This document shows, one piece after another, positions 25,216-38,476 of a stretch of 64,000 nt of DNA (position 1 is its first letter; every line of letters begins with the position of its first letter). The position numbers were made by a program, and so were the translations under genes. Under the pieces are notes generated by a model. The model had not been told where the DNA came from. It made no database searches and saw nothing but the letters and a program-made list of their open reading frames with translations. This stretch comes from Ruegeria sp. EL01 (GTDB lineage Bacteria > Pseudomonadota > Alphaproteobacteria > Rhodobacterales > Rhodobacteraceae). Location: positions 214,099-278,098 of the forward strand of contig NZ_OMPS01000004.1 in NCBI RefSeq assembly GCF_900313035.1, read 5' to 3'.

Positions 25216-26106
25216 CTACCGGCGTCCAAAGCGGAAGCTTTTGTCCGGTGTTCCGGCAAAACATCTTGGGATCACCGGATAGTCTTCCGTCAGAAAGTAG
25301 GCATAGGTACCGGATGGGTATTCCGTTGAAATAGTAAACGCACCGTTACACATATCCAATGTACCGTGACCCTGCACATAGGCGTAGTCCTCGTTGAACG
25401 TGCCATCATATCGACCGTCCGGTTGGTTTCCCCCTGGTCGATTGCCGGACTTCAAACGGTAAGACGAGGTCATTTTTGTCACCTTCCCGTTGACCACTCC
25501 AGTCATGGCATAAATTGGATAGCCATCGGCGGCGTACCCAATCAGGGGTGAATGTTCTTTTGGTGACCAATCATGCAGTTCTACCAATCCGGTCGGGACG
25601 CCGTGATAGTGGTATTTCCCATTTGGTTGAACATGCGCATGGTTCGCGTCAAGACCCAGAGCAATCGCACCACCCAGAGCATTGTAAGACCACCCGGATC
25701 TCGGATCTCCGTGCCAGAATTCTGCAGCCAGAGGGTCAAATGCCACGCCGCCCAGCGAGACGCCAAAGTTCCAACCCATTTGCAACGGTGTTATTGATCC
25801 GGTCGTTTTTGGATTTGCCGGAATGTTCAGTTTTACATTCTGCGTGGAAATGCTGTGCGGATTTCCGCGGTTGGGAAACTGTCCTACAAGATGGTCAGGA
25901 ATGCCGTTGCCAGTCATGCGCAGCTTGGACGCCGTTTGCTTGATTTTTGATCGACTAGTGCCCGGGTCAACAGTTGCAGGCACAAGGTTGATCGGCCTAA
26001 TTTCGGTTTCGTCATGATAGCGAAATCTTTGCTGCGCCACTGCGACCGCCGCGCTGGCGGAGATAACAAGGGCAGCACCCCAAATCACGACTGTTTTCCT
26101 GCGCAT
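25216..26106 (-). CDS. secreted YHYH-domain protein
   Basis: 296 residues from the ATG at 26106, chosen for the AGAGGAG site seven bases upstream and because a Sec signal (R-R-K then a hydrophobic core, cleavage near A-V-A-Q-Q) follows directly. The name-giving motif is N-G-K-Y-H-Y-H-G-V-P around residue 165, preceded by L-D-A-N-H-A-H and followed by I-G-Y-A-A-D-G-Y-P-I-Y. The His cluster suggests metal binding. Family function is unknown. It converges on the OmpA-like gene with 26 bases between and has no obvious partner. Confidence 0.82.
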   Translation of the reverse strand: MRRKTVVIWGAALVISASAAVAVAQQRFRYHDETEIRPINLVPATVDPGTSRSKIKQTASKLRMTGNGIPDHLVGQFPNRGNPHSISTQNVKLNIPANPKTTGSITPLQMGWNFGVSLGGVAFDPLAAEFWHGDPRSGWSYNALGGAIALGLDANHAHVQPNGKYHYHGVPTGLVELHDWSPKEHSPLIGYAADGYPIYAMTGVVNGKVTKMTSSYRLKSGNRPGGNQPDGRYDGTFNEDYAYVQGHGTLDMCNGAFTISTEYPSGTYAYFLTEDYPVIPRCFAGTPDKSFRFGRR

Positions 26107-26271
26107 TTCCAAGCTCCTCTGGTGACCGGATATGTAAGTTAAACGTTCGGAGTTTTGGTTTCCGTCGCGCAAGTAAGAAAAGATAAGCAGATTTAATCAC
26201 AACCAAAATGCAGAAACGCCCGGCGCTGGTCAGCGGCCGGGCGTTTCTTGATGAAGTTTTGGTTGGTCAGA

Positions 26272-28596
26272 TCAATCCGCAGTCAGAAGTGGCGGCTTGT
26301 CACCAGGAATGCGCCGCTGATCGGGGCCCAGGATTTCCAGGTCCAGGTCACCTTTCTTGACAGACACCCGCACAACCCCGCCTTTGGCCAGCTTCCCGAA
26401 CAAAAGCTCTTCGGCGAGTGGTTTCTTGATATGCTCTTGAATGACACGCCCAAGAGGCCGCGCGCCCATTTTGTCATCGTATCCTTTGTCAGCAAGCCAG
26501 GCTGCGGCCTTGGCTGTCAGGTCGATGGTCACGCCGCGATCCAGCAATTGCGCCTCAAGTTGCAAGACGAATTTTTCGACCACCTGCAGGATGACTTCTT
26601 TCGGCAGAGGCGCGAAGGAGATTACGGCATCCAGACGGTTACGGAATTCCGGCGTGAACATGCGTTCGATCGCAGCGGTGTCCTCGCCCTCGCGACGATC
26701 ACGGGCAAAGCCGATGGCCGCCTTGGCCTGTTCCTGCGCACCAGCGTTCGATGTCATGATCAAAACAACATTGCGGAAATTCACTGTGCGGCCGTTGTGA
26801 TCGGTCAGCTCCCCGTGGTCCATCACCTGAAGCAGAATGTTGAACACATCCGGGTGCGCCTTTTCGATCTCATCCAGCAGCAGCACACAATGCGGGTGTT
26901 GATCGACGCCGTCTGTCAGCAGACCGCCCTGATCGAAACCCACATATCCCGGAGGTGCACCGATCAGACGGCTGACGGCGTGTTTTTCCATATACTCGGA
27001 CATATCAAAGCGCAGCAGTTCGACACCCAGGGTATCAGCCAGCTGTTTCGCGACCTCTGTCTTGCCGACACCTGTTGGCCCTGCGAACAGATAGTTGCCA
27101 ATTGGCTTCTCGGGCTCTCGCAGACCGGCGCGCGCCAGTTTGATTGCGCTTGAAAGCGCCTCGATAGCCAGATCCTGACCAAACACCACGCGTTTCAGCG
27201 AAGCCTCAAGGTCTTTCAGAACCTCGGCATCGTCTTTGGTGACGTTTTTCGGCGGGATGCGCGCGATCTTGGCCACGACAGCTTCGATCTCTTTGACGCC
27301 GATGGTTTTGCGACGCTTGCTTTCTGCGACCAGATGCTGGGCTGCGCCTGCTTCGTCGATCACATCAATGGCCTTGTCCGGCAATTTGCGATCATTGATG
27401 TATCGCGCAGACAGTTCAACCGCCGTCTTGATTGCATCCGCGGTGTATTTGATCTCGTGATGCTTCTCGAAATAGGGCTTGAGGCCGCGCAAAATCTTGA
27501 CGCTGTCCTCAACGGTTGGTTCGCTCACGTCGATCTTCTGGAACCGCCGCGACAGTGCACGATCTTTTTCAAAATGCTGACGGAATTCTTTATATGTGGT
27601 CGACCCCATCGTGCGCAGTTTGCCGCCCTGAAGTGCGGGTTTCAGCAGGTTTGAGGCATCCATTGCGCCACCCGAAGTGGCACCGGCGCCAATGACGGTG
27701 TGAATCTCATCGATGAAAAGCACCGCGTCGGGGTGGTCTTCCAGCTCGGTTACCACCGCCTTGAGGCGCTCTTCGAAATCACCGCGATAGCGGGTACCGG
27801 CCAGTAGCGCGCCCATGTCGAGCGAATAGATCGTTGTTTCGGCCAATACATCCGGCGCTTCGCCCTGCACGATCTTATAGGCCAGACCTTCAGCTATGGC
27901 TGTTTTGCCAACCCCGGGATCGCCAACCAGCAATGGGTTGTTTTTGCGGCGGCGGCAGAGCACTTGAATGCAGCGTTCCACTTCGTCGGCACGACCGATC
28001 AATGGGTCTACATCGCCGGCGCGGGATTTTGCATTCAGATCGACGCAATATTTTCCAAGTGCGCTTTCTTTCTGTTCCGTCTCGCCTGAACCCGCCTGAA
28101 CCTCTTCTTCGGCCTGATCCGCGCCAGACACCGACCGGCTTTCGCCATATGCAGGGTCCTTGGCAACGCCGTGGGCGATGAAGTTGACCGCGTCGTAACG
28201 GGTCATGTCCTGTTCCTGTAGGAAATAGGCCGCGTTGCTTTCGCGTTCGGCGAAAATCGCAACCAGAACATTTGCCCCGGTGACTTCGGTTCGGCCCGAA
28301 CTTTGAACATGGATGGCGGCGCGCTGAATGACACGTTGGAAAGCCGCTGTCGGGACAGCTTCGGATCCGTCTATATCTGTCACCAGATTGGACAGATCCT
28401 CATCAATGAATTCGACCAGAGTGCTGCGCAGCTCGTCTAGATCAACGCTGCAGGCTTTCATGACGCGGATGGCGTCAGGTTCTTCCAAAAGCGCCAGCAG
28501 CAGATGCTCTAGCGTTGCAAATTCGTGGCGCCGCTCATTCGCAGCTGCCAAGGCCGCGTGAATGGCTTGTTCTAATGTGCTCGAGAATGAAGGCAC
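26272..28596 (-). CDS. clpA: ATP-dependent Clp protease ATP-binding subunit ClpA
   Basis: Unfoldase that feeds ClpP, 774 residues from the GTG at 28596 (GAGGAG upstream; start P-S-F-S-S-T-L-E). Clp N domain lies at about 1-145. The first AAA module has Walker A G-D-P-G-V-G-K-T and Walker B L-F-I-D-E-I-H. The second has G-P-T-G-V-G-K-T and L-L-L-D-E-I-E-K-A-H-P-D-V. No long middle domain is present, so it is ClpA and not ClpB. The adaptor gene clpS, often next door in other bacteria, is not in the window. Confidence 0.96.
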   Translation of the reverse strand: MPSFSSTLEQAIHAALAAANERRHEFATLEHLLLALLEEPDAIRVMKACSVDLDELRSTLVEFIDEDLSNLVTDIDGSEAVPTAAFQRVIQRAAIHVQSSGRTEVTGANVLVAIFAERESNAAYFLQEQDMTRYDAVNFIAHGVAKDPAYGESRSVSGADQAEEEVQAGSGETEQKESALGKYCVDLNAKSRAGDVDPLIGRADEVERCIQVLCRRRKNNPLLVGDPGVGKTAIAEGLAYKIVQGEAPDVLAETTIYSLDMGALLAGTRYRGDFEERLKAVVTELEDHPDAVLFIDEIHTVIGAGATSGGAMDASNLLKPALQGGKLRTMGSTTYKEFRQHFEKDRALSRRFQKIDVSEPTVEDSVKILRGLKPYFEKHHEIKYTADAIKTAVELSARYINDRKLPDKAIDVIDEAGAAQHLVAESKRRKTIGVKEIEAVVAKIARIPPKNVTKDDAEVLKDLEASLKRVVFGQDLAIEALSSAIKLARAGLREPEKPIGNYLFAGPTGVGKTEVAKQLADTLGVELLRFDMSEYMEKHAVSRLIGAPPGYVGFDQGGLLTDGVDQHPHCVLLLDEIEKAHPDVFNILLQVMDHGELTDHNGRTVNFRNVVLIMTSNAGAQEQAKAAIGFARDRREGEDTAAIERMFTPEFRNRLDAVISFAPLPKEVILQVVEKFVLQLEAQLLDRGVTIDLTAKAAAWLADKGYDDKMGARPLGRVIQEHIKKPLAEELLFGKLAKGGVVRVSVKKGDLDLEILGPDQRRIPGDKPPLLTAD

Positions 28597-28768
28597 GCGG
28601 GTGCTCCTCTGTCTTGGGTCGGAAGGGGCGGGCTTCGGCCGGATCCCCATCCCAACCATGTCCTCATACTATTAGAGTTTGGTTGATCGACGCCCGGCTT
28701 CAAGGGTTTTCTTTCACTTGACAGTCACATTTCCTGTGACCGTGGCCGTGAAGAGGGCGAAATAGGCA

Positions 28769-29536
28769 CTAAAACTTGTCTTTTCTAGTCCGAATCTCGG
28801 CAAAAACTTTAGCCGGGTCCGAGTTATTCATGCCCAAATGGGCCTGAATCGCCGGATCTGTCGCCCGCAAGAAGGGATTTGTAGCCTTTTCCAAAGCCAA
28901 AACTGAAGGAACGGTAGGTATTCCGGCTGCACGTGCGCGGTCGATTTCGGCGACACGATCCTGCAAGGCCAAATTGTCCGGATCGACCGTCAGGGCGAAT
29001 CTGGCGTTGGATTGGGTGTATTCATGTCCCGAACACACCAGCGTGTCATCGGGGAGGGCAGCCAGTTTGCCAAGCGAGGTCCACATCTGAGGGGCTGTGC
29101 CTTCGAAAAGACGACCGCAACCAAGGGCCATCAGGCTGTCCGCCGTAAACACCGCTTTGCTTTTGGGTAAATAAAAGGCCACATGACCTACTGTATGGCC
29201 TGAGACGTCTAGAACCTCGACCGGTTCGCCACCGATTTCAAATCTGTCGCCCTCAGCAACTTGCAGGTCCATGGGCGGCAGGCGGTGGGCATCTGCCGCA
29301 GCGCCGACCACTTGTACCGGATGGGCTTCAAGAACAGCTGCAAGGCCATCGACATGATCCCAGTGGTGATGGGTCAATAGAACTTGGCTCAACCGCCAGT
29401 TCCGCTCATTCAGCATGGCTAGAATCGGTTCTGCCTGTGGGGCGTCGACCAGCGCCGTGTCGCCGCTGACAGGGTCGTGGGCCAGAAAAGCGTAATTGTC
29501 GCTGAGGCACGGGATGGTGACGATCTCAAGAGGCAT
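28769..29536 (-). CDS. gloB: hydroxyacylglutathione hydrolase (glyoxalase II)
   Basis: Metallo-beta-lactamase-fold thioesterase, 255 residues, the usual size, hydrolysing S-lactoylglutathione to lactate and glutathione in methylglyoxal detoxification. Metal motif [10 protein letters not shown] near residue 55; further ligands in S-G-H-T-V-G-H, D-S-L and C-S-G-H-E-Y-T. The C-terminal substrate helices end with N-P-F-L-R. It is divergent from the methyltransferase gene, 61 bases apart. Confidence 0.95.
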   Translation of the reverse strand: MPLEIVTIPCLSDNYAFLAHDPVSGDTALVDAPQAEPILAMLNERNWRLSQVLLTHHHWDHVDGLAAVLEAHPVQVVGAAADAHRLPPMDLQVAEGDRFEIGGEPVEVLDVSGHTVGHVAFYLPKSKAVFTADSLMALGCGRLFEGTAPQMWTSLGKLAALPDDTLVCSGHEYTQSNARFALTVDPDNLALQDRVAEIDRARAAGIPTVPSVLALEKATNPFLRATDPAIQAHLGMNNSDPAKVFAEIRTRKDKF

Positions 29537-29597
29537 GGCCTTTTGCCCTTTCGTTGCTAGACTGCGCCCAGCTAAGCCGATTGACCGGGTGTCCGCA

Positions 29598-30332
29598 ATG
29601 CATCTTGATGTGCAGGATCTGAGGAATTTCTACTACCGCAGCACGTTAGGACGTGCGGCGCAGGCTGCGATACGTGGCCGCCTGACAGATCTGTGGCCCG
29701 AAGCAAAGGGCCAGACAGTTGCGGGCTTTGGGTTCGCGGTGCCGCTGCTGCGCCCATACCTGAAGGACGCACGGCGTGTGATCGGCCTGATGCCCGGCCC
29801 GCAGGGCGTAATGCCGTGGCCAGCCGGGATGCCGAATGTTTCAGTTCTGACGGAAGAAACGCTCTGGCCCATCGAAACCGGTCATGTGGATAAGCTGGTG
29901 GTGATGCACGGGTTGGAAACCTCGGAACGGCCCAGCCAGTTGCTTGAAGAGTGCTGGCGCGTTCTGGGCCCAGGCGGGCGCGCGCTGTTTGTTGTTCCGA
30001 ACCGGGCCGGGCTATGGTCGCGGTCGGACCGAACCCCATTCGGTTACGGGCGGCCTTATTCGGCCTCGCAACTGGAAAGCCAGTTAAAGGCCCATCATTT
30101 CCTGCCGGGGTCCCATTGTTCGGCGTTGTATATGCCACCGTCCTTTAAGCGCTACTGGTTAAAATCCGGCAGCCTGATCGAAAAAACCGGGCAACGGTTG
30201 CCGACGGTCATGGCAGGCGGTGTCCTTATGGTGGAAGCGACCAAACACATACGGCCACCGGGCGGCAACGTGACCAAAGACGCCGAAAAACGACCAATCA
30301 AAGCGCTGGATGGTTTGCTGAAGCCTGCTTGA
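29598..30332 (+). CDS. class I SAM-dependent methyltransferase-like protein
   Basis: 244 residues from the ATG at 29598. The weak motif I region ([11 protein letters not shown]) has lost the usual G-x-G-x-G, but H-G-L-E and [16 protein letters not shown] are the post-motif blocks of Methyltransf_11 proteins. The conserved place beside gloB, and the weak SAM motif, suggest a divergent family member whose methyl acceptor, if any, is unknown. Confidence 0.75.
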   Translation: MHLDVQDLRNFYYRSTLGRAAQAAIRGRLTDLWPEAKGQTVAGFGFAVPLLRPYLKDARRVIGLMPGPQGVMPWPAGMPNVSVLTEETLWPIETGHVDKLVVMHGLETSERPSQLLEECWRVLGPGGRALFVVPNRAGLWSRSDRTPFGYGRPYSASQLESQLKAHHFLPGSHCSALYMPPSFKRYWLKSGSLIEKTGQRLPTVMAGGVLMVEATKHIRPPGGNVTKDAEKRPIKALDGLLKPA

Positions 30333-30483
30333 CGGGCTGGGTCGCCATAAGGCCTGTCGAAGACAAAATCATGAGGGAAAAAAGTCACAGGAATCGCAAA
30401 AACCTGCAATTTCGTAACATTTTTCAACTGACGTACCTGAACCAAAGGGTCGCACTTGTCGTAAGTGTATGAATTTAAACATT

Positions 30484-30511
30484 TTGTGGATAAGGCTGTC
30501 ACGGTTATAAT
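30484..30511 (+). promoter_or_regulatory. promoter of the F1 ATP synthase operon
   Basis: A consensus -10 TATAAT at 30506-30511 and a fair -35 TTGTGG at 30484-30489 are 16 bases apart, inside an A/T-rich stretch. The predicted start leaves a leader of about 125 bases before atpH. With the leader hairpin below, this accounts for most of the 313-base gap between the methyltransferase and atpH. Confidence 0.65.
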
Positions 30512-30558
30512 ATATTGCTAGCTTGGTTCACCTCTGCTACATCCCCGGTGATTTTGAT

Positions 30559-30584
30559 CCCCGACCGTCTGGCCGGGGTTTCTT
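30559..30584 (+). terminator. leader hairpin before atpH, attenuator-like
   Basis: CCCCG-A-CC (30559-30566) can pair with GG-C-CGGGG (30571-30578), with one A/C mismatch and a 4-base loop, followed by TTTCTT. The form is that of a weak intrinsic terminator inside the transcribed leader. Regulation by read-through is possible but not shown. Confidence 0.4.
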
Positions 30585-30645
30585 CACGCCCCCGGGGTAG
30601 CTGCCGCAACGCGAATTCGGGGCCCAAAATATCGGAAGGGTGGAC

Positions 30646-31206
30646 GTGTCCGAACCAGCTTCGATTTCCACAGGCATCGCCATGCGCTATGCCACCGCGA
30701 TCTTCGAGATCGCTAAAGAGAATAAAGACCTCGCAGGTCTGGAAACCGGCATTAATGATCTGGCAGCCGCCTTGGGCGAAAGCGCCGATTTGCGCGATCT
30801 GATCGCATCGCCGCTGGTGTCCCGCGCCGAGCAGGAAGCAGCAATTACCGCGATTGGCGACAAGATGGGCCTGCATGCCATCCTGCGCAACACGCTGGGC
30901 CTGATGGCACAGAAACGTCGCCTGTTCGTTGTACCGCAACTGGTGAACGTCCTGCGTGAGATGCTGGCCGATGAGCGTGGCGAAGTGACCGCCGATGTCG
31001 CCTCGGCAAAAGCGCTGACCAAAACGCAAATGGAAAAACTGTCCAAGACGCTGTCCGAGCGTGTGGGCAAAACCGTGACAATAAATGCGACCGTTGATGA
31101 AAGCCTCATCGGCGGTCTTGTCGTTAAAGTGGGCTCGAAGATGATCGACAGTTCGATCCGTTCCAAGCTCAACTCCCTACAGAATGCAATGAAAGAGGTC
31201 GGATAA
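30646..31206 (+). CDS. atpH: F1F0 ATP synthase delta subunit
   Basis: 186 residues from the GTG at 30646, after GGAAGGG; an in-frame GTG lies two codons earlier. It begins [11 protein letters not shown] and has the helical N-domain, then the C-terminal G-x-x-V-x-x-G-S-x-x-I-D-x-S-I-x-x-x-L block that holds F1 on the peripheral stalk. It is the first gene of the operon, and its stop is followed by ATG of atpA with no gap. F0 genes are absent here, as expected for alphaproteobacteria, where they lie in a separate cluster. Confidence 0.95.
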   Translation: MSEPASISTGIAMRYATAIFEIAKENKDLAGLETGINDLAAALGESADLRDLIASPLVSRAEQEAAITAIGDKMGLHAILRNTLGLMAQKRRLFVVPQLVNVLREMLADERGEVTADVASAKALTKTQMEKLSKTLSERVGKTVTINATVDESLIGGLVVKVGSKMIDSSIRSKLNSLQNAMKEVG

Positions 31207-32745
<1,539 letters not shown>

Positions 32746-32760
32746 GGGAGAGGTGGGCAC

Positions 32761-35081
<2,321 letters not shown>

Positions 35082-35093
35082 GGAGCACACCTG

Positions 35094-35504
35094 ATGGCAA
35101 ACACGATGCAATTCGATCTCGTCAGCCCCGAGCGGAGCCTTGCTTCGCTCGCGGTCACCGCGGTCCAGCTTCCCGGCGCGGACGGAGACATGACGGCGAT
35201 GCCCGATCATGCCCCCACAATCACCACGCTGCGCCCCGGTCTGTTGAAGGTCGAGGCCCCCGAAGGGTCCAGCGAGTATCTGGTCACAGGCGGGTTTGCT
35301 CAGATCAACGGCGACAGCCTGTCGGTTTTGGCCGAAAAGGCGATCCCGGTGGCCGAAGTGACCCGGTCGCATCTGGACGATCTGATCGCCGAGGCGCGCA
35401 CCTCGCATGATGCGGCTAAAGAGGGCCAAGATCAGTCCGTTGTTGACGATGCAGCCAAGCTGCTGGCCGATATGGAAGCTCTGGGAACACATATGAGCCT
35501 GTAA
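35094..35504 (+). CDS. atpC: F1F0 ATP synthase epsilon subunit
   Basis: 136 residues. The N-terminal beta-sandwich has F-D-L-V-S-P-E-R and M-P-D-H-A-P, and a short helical C-terminal part follows. Epsilon links gamma to the c-ring and can act as a brake on hydrolysis. It is last in the operon, followed by a strong terminator. Confidence 0.95.
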   Translation: MANTMQFDLVSPERSLASLAVTAVQLPGADGDMTAMPDHAPTITTLRPGLLKVEAPEGSSEYLVTGGFAQINGDSLSVLAEKAIPVAEVTRSHLDDLIAEARTSHDAAKEGQDQSVVDDAAKLLADMEALGTHMSL

Positions 35505-35532
35505 GGGTCTCTGTGCACTATGTTTTCTCTAG

Positions 35533-35562
35533 ACGGCCCCGCGTTTGCGGGGCCGTTTTTTT
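35533..35562 (+). terminator. rho-independent terminator of the atp operon
   Basis: A perfect 10-bp stem ACGGCCCCGC / GCGGGGCCGT with a 4-base GTTT loop is followed by a run of seven T, starting 28 bases after the atpC stop. Confidence 0.92.
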
Positions 35563-35622
35563 GTCGTGCGTTCGCCATGAGGTCAGGGTAGGTTGCGAGA
35601 ATTGAATGAAAATGATGCAAGC

Positions 35623-35973
35623 ATGAAAACGTTTAAATCCCATCCCATTGGCATTGATCAGGGCGAAGAAGTGCTGTTTTCGGAATTCGCCGATGGCGGA
35701 CAGATGTGGACAGGCGATGGCCCACGCGAACGCAGAACCGCAATTGCGTTCAGCCAACCGTTCCGTTCGGTTCCGGTCGTACAAATTGGCGTATCACTGT
35801 GGGACGTGGACACGTCCTCAGCTTTGCGCGCCGAGGTGCAGGCCGAAGAGATCACAGAGGAAGGATTCTATGCCGTATTCCGGACGTGGTCAGACACACG
35901 CATTGCCCGCATCCGAGTCGCCTGGACCGCAATCGGCGAAGTGGCACATGAAGATGACTGGAACATTTCTTAA
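35623..35973 (+). CDS. H-type lectin domain protein
   Basis: 116 residues from the ATG at 35623; an in-frame TTG at 35593 is less likely. Residues about 42-104 match the H-type lectin fold as I recall it: F-S-Q-P-F-R-S-V-P-V-V then a W-D-V-D segment, an F-Y-A-V-F-R-T-W-S-D-T-R-I-A block and the closing V-A-W-T-A-I-G. The founding member binds N-acetylgalactosamine. There is no signal peptide, so how it would meet sugars is unclear. It sits alone after the atp terminator. Confidence 0.75.
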   Translation: MKTFKSHPIGIDQGEEVLFSEFADGGQMWTGDGPRERRTAIAFSQPFRSVPVVQIGVSLWDVDTSSALRAEVQAEEITEEGFYAVFRTWSDTRIARIRVAWTAIGEVAHEDDWNIS

Positions 35974-36722
35974 CCAGCATATCGTGCGTGACATGTGCCG
36001 CGTCGGATACCTGAGACAGCACAAGCTGTATGCGATTGGTGTTCGGGCAATTGGGGCCGGTGGATCAACGGGACATTCTGAAGATTGACCCAGCGCACGC
36101 ATGGCCATGCAGCGAACGGATGGAAGTGTGCGACGACGACGCGAAATGGCTCTTCCACCGGTTTTGTAAATGCGCGACTAACCGGAACGCATACATCCGA
36201 CAGGTAGGCAAGGTCGCTGTCTCGCGCATTCTCGGTAAAGCTGAACGTTAAGCTGCGAGGACTGTCGCCGCAGGCTGCTTAACCCAGGTGTGATCCCCTA
36301 GATTAGAATGTCCCGAGCGCAATGGACACGGACCTTTCGATTTGGCTGGTCGATCAGGCGGGTTTCAAGCGTGGATAGATGAGTGACACTTTGCTCTGCT
36401 TCGTCATAGAGCCTGTGCACCAGTGGCGTCAGCCCATTTTCGATCGCTGATGTAACGGCGTGCTTAGCTTGTCTTCCGGCCTTTGGATCGCCGCAGAAAC
36501 AGTTGGCTGGCGACAGGTCACTTCTCGTGAGACCCCGTTGGGGTTGATCATGCAGCTTGATCAGGACGTGTTCCCGAAGGAATCGAAGCGCCTCTATAGG
36601 CTACGAAGCGGACACTGACGATAGAAACCCAAGGGTCCGCTTTGCAGACAATCATTGCCTGATGAAATTAGAATTTCATGGCATTGGCGGCGAGGCTCGA
36701 GATACCTTACCGCCCGACGCGG
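35974..36722. other. gap of about 750 bases, possible gene remnants
   Basis: No gene can be supported. On the minus strand from about 36600 down to 36301, an open frame of about 100 codons ends in TAG and reads with protein-like composition (a segment G-L-T-R-S-D-L-S-P-A-N-C-F-C-G-D, then E-N-G-L-T-P-L-V-H-R-L-Y). It has no start codon or ribosome site and is closed upstream by a stop, so it looks like the tail of a broken gene. I could not name its family. Confidence 0.4.
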
Positions 36723-37742
36723 TTAGTCCATGTGATACATCGACTCGTAAATCGGGGTTAGGGTTTTGTCCTCGAACAAGGATGAAACGCTTGTGCCGTT
36801 CCAGATGTTCAGGATCGCTTGGGTAAAGATCGGGGCGGTTGGCACGATGCGGATGTTCTTCGCCTTGGCGACTTCTTTGGTTGGCTGGATCGTGTCTGTC
36901 AGCACCAGAGATTTCATGACGGAGTTTGTCACCCGTTCGACCGCAGGGCCGCTCATGACGCCGTGAGTGATGTAGGAATGAACTTCCTTGGCACCGTTAT
37001 CCAAAAGAACCTGCGCTGCCTTGCACAACGTTCCGGCTGTGTCGCACATGTCGTCTACGATCAGGCAGATCTTGTCTTTGACATCACCGATCACAGTCAT
37101 TTCGGCTATTTCACCAGCTTTTTCGCGGCGTTTGTCTACGATCGACAGCGGGGCGTTGATGCGTTTTGCCAATTCGCGTGCGCGCGCAACTCCGCCAACG
37201 TCAGGCGAGACGACCATGATCTCGTCCAGTTGATCCTTGAACTGGGTTTTTACATCCAGCGCAAAAATGGGCGAGGCGTAAAGGTTGTCCACGGGGATAT
37301 CAAAGAAACCCTGGATCTGAGCTGCATGGAGGTCCATGGTCAGAACCCGCTCAATTCCAGCACCAGTCAACATGTTGGCAACCAGCTTGGCGCTGATCGG
37401 CGTACGGGCCTTGGTTCGGCGATCCTGACGGGCGTAACCGAAGTAAGGGATCACCGCGGTAATACGTGATGCCGACGATCGACGCAGCGCATCAGAGATG
37501 ATCAGCAGCTCCATCAGGTTGTCATTTGCCGGGTTTGAGGTGGGCTGGATAATGAACATATCCTCACCGCGGACGTTCTCGAACACTTCGACGAAAATCT
37601 CTCCGTCGTTGAACCGTTCGACCCTCGCATCGACCAGACCTTGGTCAACACCACGATACAGGCTCATGCGGCGGGCAATGGTTTCGGCAAGCGGAAGATT
37701 TGCGTTCCCAGCGATAAGCTTGGGTTCGTTGAGTGTCGGCAT
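36723..37742 (-). CDS. prs: ribose-phosphate pyrophosphokinase
   Basis: Makes PRPP from ribose 5-phosphate and ATP. 339 residues from the ATG at 37742, somewhat longer than the common 310-320 because of a short N-terminal extension. Seen: F-N-D-G-E-I-F-V near residue 45, [10 protein letters not shown], the K-R-R-E flexible-loop residues, and the PRPP loop [13 protein letters not shown]. It is divergent from the isomerase gene, 107 bases apart. Confidence 0.96.
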   Translation of the reverse strand: MPTLNEPKLIAGNANLPLAETIARRMSLYRGVDQGLVDARVERFNDGEIFVEVFENVRGEDMFIIQPTSNPANDNLMELLIISDALRRSSASRITAVIPYFGYARQDRRTKARTPISAKLVANMLTGAGIERVLTMDLHAAQIQGFFDIPVDNLYASPIFALDVKTQFKDQLDEIMVVSPDVGGVARARELAKRINAPLSIVDKRREKAGEIAEMTVIGDVKDKICLIVDDMCDTAGTLCKAAQVLLDNGAKEVHSYITHGVMSGPAVERVTNSVMKSLVLTDTIQPTKEVAKAKNIRIVPTAPIFTQAILNIWNGTSVSSLFEDKTLTPIYESMYHMD

Positions 37743-37849
37743 CGGCTGAGGTCCCCGGGCAGCGTTGGCAATGTGACAGATTCGTGATGTTGACACCGCT
37801 TAGCATGGCCTTACCGTTCCGCAAAGGTAACCCAGCGGAGAAAGTGAAC

Positions 37850-38449
37850 ATGACCCAGATTGACTACTTTTTTGCGACACTGTCGCCCTATTCCTATCTG
37901 GCAGGTCTTCGTCTGGAAGAGATCGCGACCAAGCATGGCGCGTCGATCAACTACAAGCCGCTGGACATCATTGCCCTGTTTGGCAGGACCGGCGGGGTAC
38001 TTCCCAAAGACAGGCACATCTCGCGTATCGAATACCGCACGCAAGAGATGATGCGTCAATCTCAGAAAATCGGGATGGATTTCAATCTTCAACCTGCTCA
38101 CTGGCCAACAAATGCGGCGCCGTCGTCCTATGCCTTGATCGCGGCGATCAAGGATGGCTCTGGAGACGTTGGCAAACTGTGCCATTCGGTTCTGCGTGCC
38201 TGCTGGGCTGAAGAAAAAGACATCGCGCAAGATGAGGTGATCCGGGAATGCCTGTCGAACGCGGGGTTCAACCCGGACCTTGCTGATAGTGGCCTTCTAG
38301 TTGGCGCCGAAACCTATGCGGCCAATCTTGAAGAAGCGGTAGATCGCGGTGTCTTTGGTGCACCGTTCTACATCACGGAAGACGGCCAGAGGTTCTGGGG
38401 GCAGGATCGGCTAGAGGATCTGGATCGGCATCTCGCCGCTCTCACATAG
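37850..38449 (+). CDS. 2-hydroxychromene-2-carboxylate isomerase family protein (DsbA/GST-kappa fold)
   Basis: 199 residues from the ATG at 37850 (GCGGAG site upstream). The opening I-D-Y-F-F-A-T-L-S-P-Y-S-Y-L-A has the Ser that replaces the DsbA active Cys in HCCA isomerases, and G-V-F-G-A-P-F-Y-I-T is the cis-Pro loop. HCCA isomerase uses glutathione in naphthalene breakdown, but many homologues exist without that pathway. No aromatic degradation genes are nearby, so the true substrate is unknown. Confidence 0.85.
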   Translation: MTQIDYFFATLSPYSYLAGLRLEEIATKHGASINYKPLDIIALFGRTGGVLPKDRHISRIEYRTQEMMRQSQKIGMDFNLQPAHWPTNAAPSSYALIAAIKDGSGDVGKLCHSVLRACWAEEKDIAQDEVIRECLSNAGFNPDLADSGLLVGAETYAANLEEAVDRGVFGAPFYITEDGQRFWGQDRLEDLDRHLAALT

Positions 38450-38476
38450 GTCGGGCAGGGCCTCGCCCGGCGGTCG

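Noticed and set aside
35593..35622. Earlier TTG start for the H-type lectin
   Set aside because: TTG is a rare start, no ribosome site precedes it, and the lectin domain is complete from the ATG at 35623.
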